From Paramecium pentaurelia (lineage: Eukaryota; Ciliophora; Oligohymenophorea; Peniculida; Parameciidae): 64,000 nucleotides of DNA. Both the position numbers and the translations under genes were made by a program. The stretch lies in the NCBI GenBank assembly GCA_905183005.1, contig CAJJDO010000171.1:1-64000 (forward strand). Reading direction: 5' to 3'. This document shows positions 59,395 to 64,000 of this stretch, piece by piece. The notes beneath the pieces were generated by a model. It saw only the letters and a list, made by a program, of their open reading frames with translations. It was not told the DNA's origin and ran no database searches. Position 1 is the stretch's first letter, and the number at the start of each line of letters is the position of its first letter.

Positions 59395-60443
59395 ATGGTT
59401 AAGACGAGCTTTAGAAATTTTCTTATTAAATAAATAGTGATACAAAAGTTGAACCAGAAGAGTAGATGTTTATAATAGACATTAAATAATATTAAGGAAT
59501 GTGAAAGAAGTATTTTTAGAATAATGTTCTATACTCATTATTAAAAATAAAATTTTTTAGAATGGGAAACAGTATTATTAGAATACTAATTAGATATTTG
59601 TGGGATTGATGAAGAAAAAAAGCAAAACTTATAGCCAGAGTCTAAAGTGATAAGTACAAGAACGATAAATTAAATAACCATTTAAATTGTGTAAGCAGAT
59701 ATTGTAGAGGAATTAGTAGATGTAGTAGGTAAATTTAAAAGTAAATTTTAGTGAATTGTTCTCATGAACCAGCCTGGTCATATATATCAAAACGGTAATT
59801 AATATAATGATCTATTAGTGATAATAATAATAAAACAAATGAACTCCTTTAATAAAGTATTAATGCAGCTCTATAACAATAGTGAAAATTGGAGAGTTAA
59901 TAATAACGAATACAGAAAATGTCAATTCAGTCTAAATATTTCATATTAGATTGCCAATTTACTAAGTAATGATTTTATATAAAATAAGGATGCAAAGGAC
60001 TTATTATAAATATTTAATGCTTATAAAGAATGTCTAAAATAAAAAGGGCATAAAACCATTTCTTTTACTGAATAGAATACTCCAAATTTCCAAATACCTA
60101 AATAATTTCATGCAGAAGTATTGATAAGAGCGATTCTTTCGTAAAAAATAGTTAATTATAAAATAGAGCAATATAAGAAGAAGAAGTAGAGTTTGAGTTG
60201 ATAAAATTTGTAAGTTTAGATTAATTAACTCTAAAATATTTTGCCTATGAATTAATGAAATAATTAGACGAATTAAAAATTCCTGAATTATTTAAACTAC
60301 GATATCAATAATTTTAGAACTTTTTATGTATGAAATGATAAATATATAAATATTTAGAGAATGGAGAAGATACAAAATAAGAGGTCTATCTTTTGAGTAC
60401 TGGAATAACTACAGAAATTGAAGGTGTTGTGGAATAGTAATGA
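59395..60443 (+). CDS. Hypothetical protein, about 303 residues, five introns
   Basis: Introns 59729-59751, 59795-59818, 59882-59915, 60141-60166 and 60328-60357 (23, 24, 34, 26, 30 nt) connect otherwise broken frames; the exon sum is a multiple of three. Readable segments include LEWETVLLEYQLDICGIDEE, NCSHEPAWSYISKR, FNAYKECLKQKGHKTISF, and DQLTLKYFAYELMKQLDELK. No domain recognised. The first ~55 codons are doubtful because another frame (NSDTKVEPEEQMFIIDIKQY) looks better there, so the true start or a sixth intron is unresolved. Convergent with the calpain gene, 79 nt apart. Confidence 0.5.
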
Positions 60444-60522
60444 CTTTTTAGTTAATAATATTTATTATATATATATTTTAATTAATTTTTGAATACTAAA
60501 TTACATAAACTAAACATAAGAA

Positions 60523-63112
60523 TCATTGTTAAAATTGAACTTTTTAAGTAAATTCTATTTCATATCCAGATAGTACTTTGATTATAGCAATAAATTATTT
60601 CCCAGGAGGCAGTTCAATATTGAGTGTTACTCCTCTATGAGGTTTACAAAATCTTAGACCATAAAATTTATGGAAAGATATTTTACTAATTAATTTAACA
60701 TTTGATTAATTGTCAATAAAATAATAACCCCAACCATCTAATCTATCTAAATTATAACAACTTTATATTTTTGGTTATCCCATAGTATCATAACTTCTTT
60801 TAGGTTATTAAACAAGACCTTTCTTTATGAAAACACTTGGGAGCATTTCAGGAATCTTTTTTATTTATTTAAATTCAAGTTTTTCAATTCCATATGAAGA
60901 TAGAACAAAGAAAAATTCTTAATGATATTCCCAAATTACTTTAGCAAATACAATATATTCACCTTTTGTTAAAGTACATTTACACCATACTTCTCCAAAT
61001 TAACTTAATTTACCAGCTACATATGTATATGTATTATTTTCTTCTTTTTTACAAATAAATAATTTTGCATTACTATATTTTGGATTTCCTTAAAATCTTT
61101 AATTTCTTTAATTTATAGTAATATAATAATCTCCTTCTTTAGTAATTTTAAAAGAATAATAAACAGCCTTTTTTTTATTTGATTTGATTTATGTTGCAGA
61201 ATATTAATAATCTTGTTTAACATGACAAATATGAATATCTCTAAATTATTACATAAATGATCCAACATCCATATAAAATACACCAGAATCTTCTGTATCT
61301 AATTTTAATTCTTATCTTAATTATGGAGTCCATAATGGACTATCTTATCCCCAATCTCCTGTCCATTCTTTTTTTCCCCAAGGGTTTCTTAATTTCAAAA
61401 GTTCTACTTATCCTCTTTTTGGATGATTAATTTATCTTATTTTAAGAACAGAATAAGCATGATTTGGAACCAATCCTTATGTAATTGGTTAAATATCACT
61501 ACTTTAAGTAGCTGCAACCATAATAACTTTATTTGCAAGACATTTTCTAAGTTGAGCAATAAATTCTGGAGATTGAGTCCATATAACTTCAGTTGGTGCT
61601 CCAGTTAATGCTCTAAGTACTTCTTACATTGAACCTGATGCACTATTTTGATAAGATCCAAATAATTTAGCCCAAGCTTTCTCTAATACCATAACCCAAA
61701 TAGCATTATTTTTAGCTTTAGTAAATATGGGTGTTAAATTAGGATAAACTGGAAAGTAATCATCTACATAGATAGCTTTCCATATTCCATCTATACATAA
61801 TCTTATACAATATATTCCTTATTCATTAATTGCTCTAGTAATAAAAACATCTAATAATAAATCAGGTCTTCTATTTCCCAAAGCAGAAATTGAAGCCAAT
61901 AAATAACAATTTCCTAATTATCCTTGTATGATATCTTAGGGTCCAATATATTTTCCAAGACCAAATCTTTTGTTATCATTAGCTTTGGCAAAAAATTAAT
62001 AATCTCCATTGAAAATAACATTCAATCTTTACCATGTAGCTTAATAATTAGATCCAACACTTCTATCGTTAGGACCAAATCTAAGATCAATATAATTTTT
62101 TTCTTTAATTTTAAGTTCATCAAAAGTTTTAATGAATTCATTCATATTAGATATTTACATATGTTATAAAGTAACTTCTTCAAATTAAAATTTGCTTATT
62201 AATATGTCTTATTAATCATTTGATGATTATTGTCTTTTTAATTTGATTTCTTGAACTTCCTCTAATTAAAATGTAACATATGTTAACATAAATTGATTTA
62301 ATTATTCTTGATTAATTTACCAACCACAATCCTTAACAAAACAGACACAATAATCTTCATAATATTTTTATATGCAATCATAACATAATCTATGATCACA
62401 TATTTCATTATGAAATAAACCTTAATTATTAGAATGACAATAATCACATTTATATGAAACTGATTCTGTCATTCTATTATCAATATCTATTTTGATTTCT
62501 TGTTTTTGTGGTTAGATTTAAACATTTTATTATATCAATTTTGATTGTTATTATTTTTGTTATTACACTTGTTATTATTGATTTACTTATGCTTATTATC
62601 CTTATTGTTATTTAGGGTTAATGACCTTTGCACTATTTTATTACTATAAAACTCTATCTGTTAATTTCTACATTTAAGATTTAGATTTTGTTTAAATTGG
62701 CACAGGAGAACGTTCTTAAATTGATCTTCTAGGTTGAGTATTTTTCTCTTATTTTCTTGGAGTATTTAAGTTTTAATTGTTCTATTTTACAGCTGTTGCT
62801 TTGTTTTATTGAGATGGTGATGCTATGATTACTACCAATTTTACTCAATTTTTTTGGATCTCCTGCAAACATGGTAACCTGTTTACCAAATACCATTTGA
62901 TTGCTACCAGATAATTTTTGGAATTGTCTATTCATAAGATCTGCTATATTCAGAAAATTAGAGCATTATTTCTCTGAACAATTCGAACCACCTTCAGCAG
63001 TAATTTGATCTATGCATTTATTACAATATAAATGTCCACATTTTGCTTTATAAGATGAACTTTCTTTTGTCTCCAATTAACATTTCACACACTTAAGTGA
63101 TGACTTTATCAT
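60523..63112 (-). CDS. Calpain-family cysteine protease with N-terminal RING-like fingers
   Basis: Predicted 855 residues with one 22-nt intron (62823-62844). Residues ~8-60 form a RING-HC pattern (CVKC ... CGHLYCNKC ... C-x4-C). A Gln-rich linker leads to a second Cys/His cluster near 213-260 (CDYCHSN, CDHRLCYDCIQKYYE, CVCFVKDCGW). The C2 protease domain follows: RFGLGKYIGPQDIIQGQLGNCYLLAS with the catalytic Cys near 394, NHAYSVLKIR (His), and LLKLRNPWGKKEWTGDWGD (Asn). The last ~270 residues are beta-rich CBSW-like domains. All three catalytic residues are present. Zinc fingers occur in CAPN15/SOLH calpains, but those are RanBP2-type; RING-like fingers are unusual. Confidence 0.88.
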
Positions 63113-63760
63113 GATAAAAATTTATATTTAATTTCAATTAAAATGATAAGATATAATATAGAGTAAGAATAGAATTCATTAGGTCAGATAGAATTCGTCA
63201 GATTTTACTTAATCCAATATTTCATGTTTCTAAGTTTTATCTTATTACAAATTTCATCATTTCCTTTAATAATACTTGAACTTTTTCAAAATATAAAGAC
63301 TCCATTATAGACTCAAACTCAAAATAATATTTGTATATTAAGAATCTAATTAATTTATTTAAGTCAATTGCTATCTTTCTTAGTATCAATTATGTTTTTG
63401 TATTTAAAATTATTAATTTTTAATATTGTATCTAAAGCTATTAATTATCAATTGATATATAATATTTTTCTCATATTAATAAACAAAGTTTATAACTATT
63501 TAAATACCTATAATAAAATCCAGCTTTGATTATTATCATATATATTATCACTTTATAAAAGTAAATTTAGAATATTTGAATCTATTAAAAATGCTATTAA
63601 TTAATAAATTATACATAATTTGACTTATGAAACTATTAATCAATAGAGTTGAATGAACTAATTAGAAAATCACTTGTATTCAATTTAAAATTTTATAGTA
63701 ATTAATTAATTTTATTTTTTCAAGAAATTTTTTTTTTTTTTTTTTCTAGATTCAATCTAT
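63113..63760. other. AT-rich intergenic region with a long T homopolymer
   Basis: No coding frame recognised. A run of about 18 T lies near 63728-63745, just downstream of the next gene's stop on the minus strand. Confidence 0.55.
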
Positions 63761-64000
63761 TCATTCTTCTTAGCAATATACTGGGTATATTTTTAATTAA
63801 ATTTCTTATTCCTCATTTTTTTTTTCTTAAAAAACTTTGTTTTAATATGTTTTTAAAGATATACCATTATCTTATAAACATTAGTCAAATTCTAATCTTG
63901 TGATTTTTGTATAATCAATTTTAATAAAACTTATTCTTTCTTTTTGAAATTTTTTATTTAGACAATTAAAGCAATATATTTTAGAACCTTATTTAGGCTC
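63761..64000 (-). CDS. Partial gene, C-terminal end, cut by the window edge
   Basis: The minus strand is open from the window edge to a TGA at 63761-63763, about 79 codons. It reads KIYCFNCLNKKFQKERISFI, with a CxxC pair, then an acidic Lys/Glu-rich end. No family can be assigned from this fragment; the start lies beyond 64000. Confidence 0.5.

Noticed and set aside
1..64000. Bacterial or phage DNA with short hypothetical ORFs under the standard code
   Set aside because: Conserved eukaryotic proteins (TOP1, uS7, FCF1, DNAAF1, USP5) translate only with TAA/TAG as Gln and with 22-34 nt introns removed.

Overview
The window is macronuclear-type DNA of a ciliate, most likely Paramecium or a close oligohymenophorean relative. 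Three things seen in the sequence support this. First, it is extremely AT-rich. Second, conserved proteins translate only if TAA and TAG are read as glutamine and TGA is the sole stop. Third, genes are cut by very small GT...AG introns, about 22 to 34 nt, whose removal restores frame; for most genes below the exon total was checked to be a multiple of three. Gene density is high, genes lie on both strands, and neighbours are often separated by tens of bases. No tRNA, rRNA, CRISPR array or transposon was recognised.

Layout. 0.1-1.7 kb: decayed coding region. 1.75-5.9 kb: SLC25 carrier, SAXO-type axonemal protein, mL44-like RNase III-fold protein and a broken ubiquitin protease. 6.1-7.5 kb: second decayed block. 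7.5-15.6 kb: SIZ/PIAS SUMO ligase, a tiny signal-peptide membrane protein overlapping DNAAF3, a HAL/PAL-fold protein without its catalytic triad, and a channel-like cyclic-nucleotide-binding protein without a K+ filter. 15.9-29.97 kb: CHFR-like FHA-RING ligase, DHRS4-like reductase, FCF1 and several hypotheticals. 29.98-36.6 kb: TRM11, MORN protein, USP5-like protease, NPF/DLF protein. 37-45 kb: DNAAF1, topoisomerase I, WD40-like protein, EF-hand-like protein, WBP2-like protein, ribosomal protein uS7. 45.1-54.8 kb: coiled-coil protein, pseudokinase-MORN protein, C2H2 protein, RIIa-IQ protein, protein kinase, Ulp1-type SUMO protease. 54.8-64 kb: two decayed blocks, ankyrin protein, multi-intron hypothetical, RING-like/calpain fusion and a partial gene at the right edge.

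Functional themes. Several genes serve cilia (DNAAF1, DNAAF3, SAXO, Sp17-like). Others serve SUMO/ubiquitin signalling (SIZ/PIAS, Ulp1, USP5-like, broken USP, CHFR-like, RING-calpain) or RNA and ribosome biogenesis (FCF1, TRM11, uS7, mL44-like). There is no operon logic; adjacency appears incidental to genome compaction. The items most worth a second look are the RING-calpain fusion, the HAL/PAL-fold protein lacking the MIO triad, the filter-less CNBD channel, the pseudokinase-MORN fusion and the ATGA gene overlaps.
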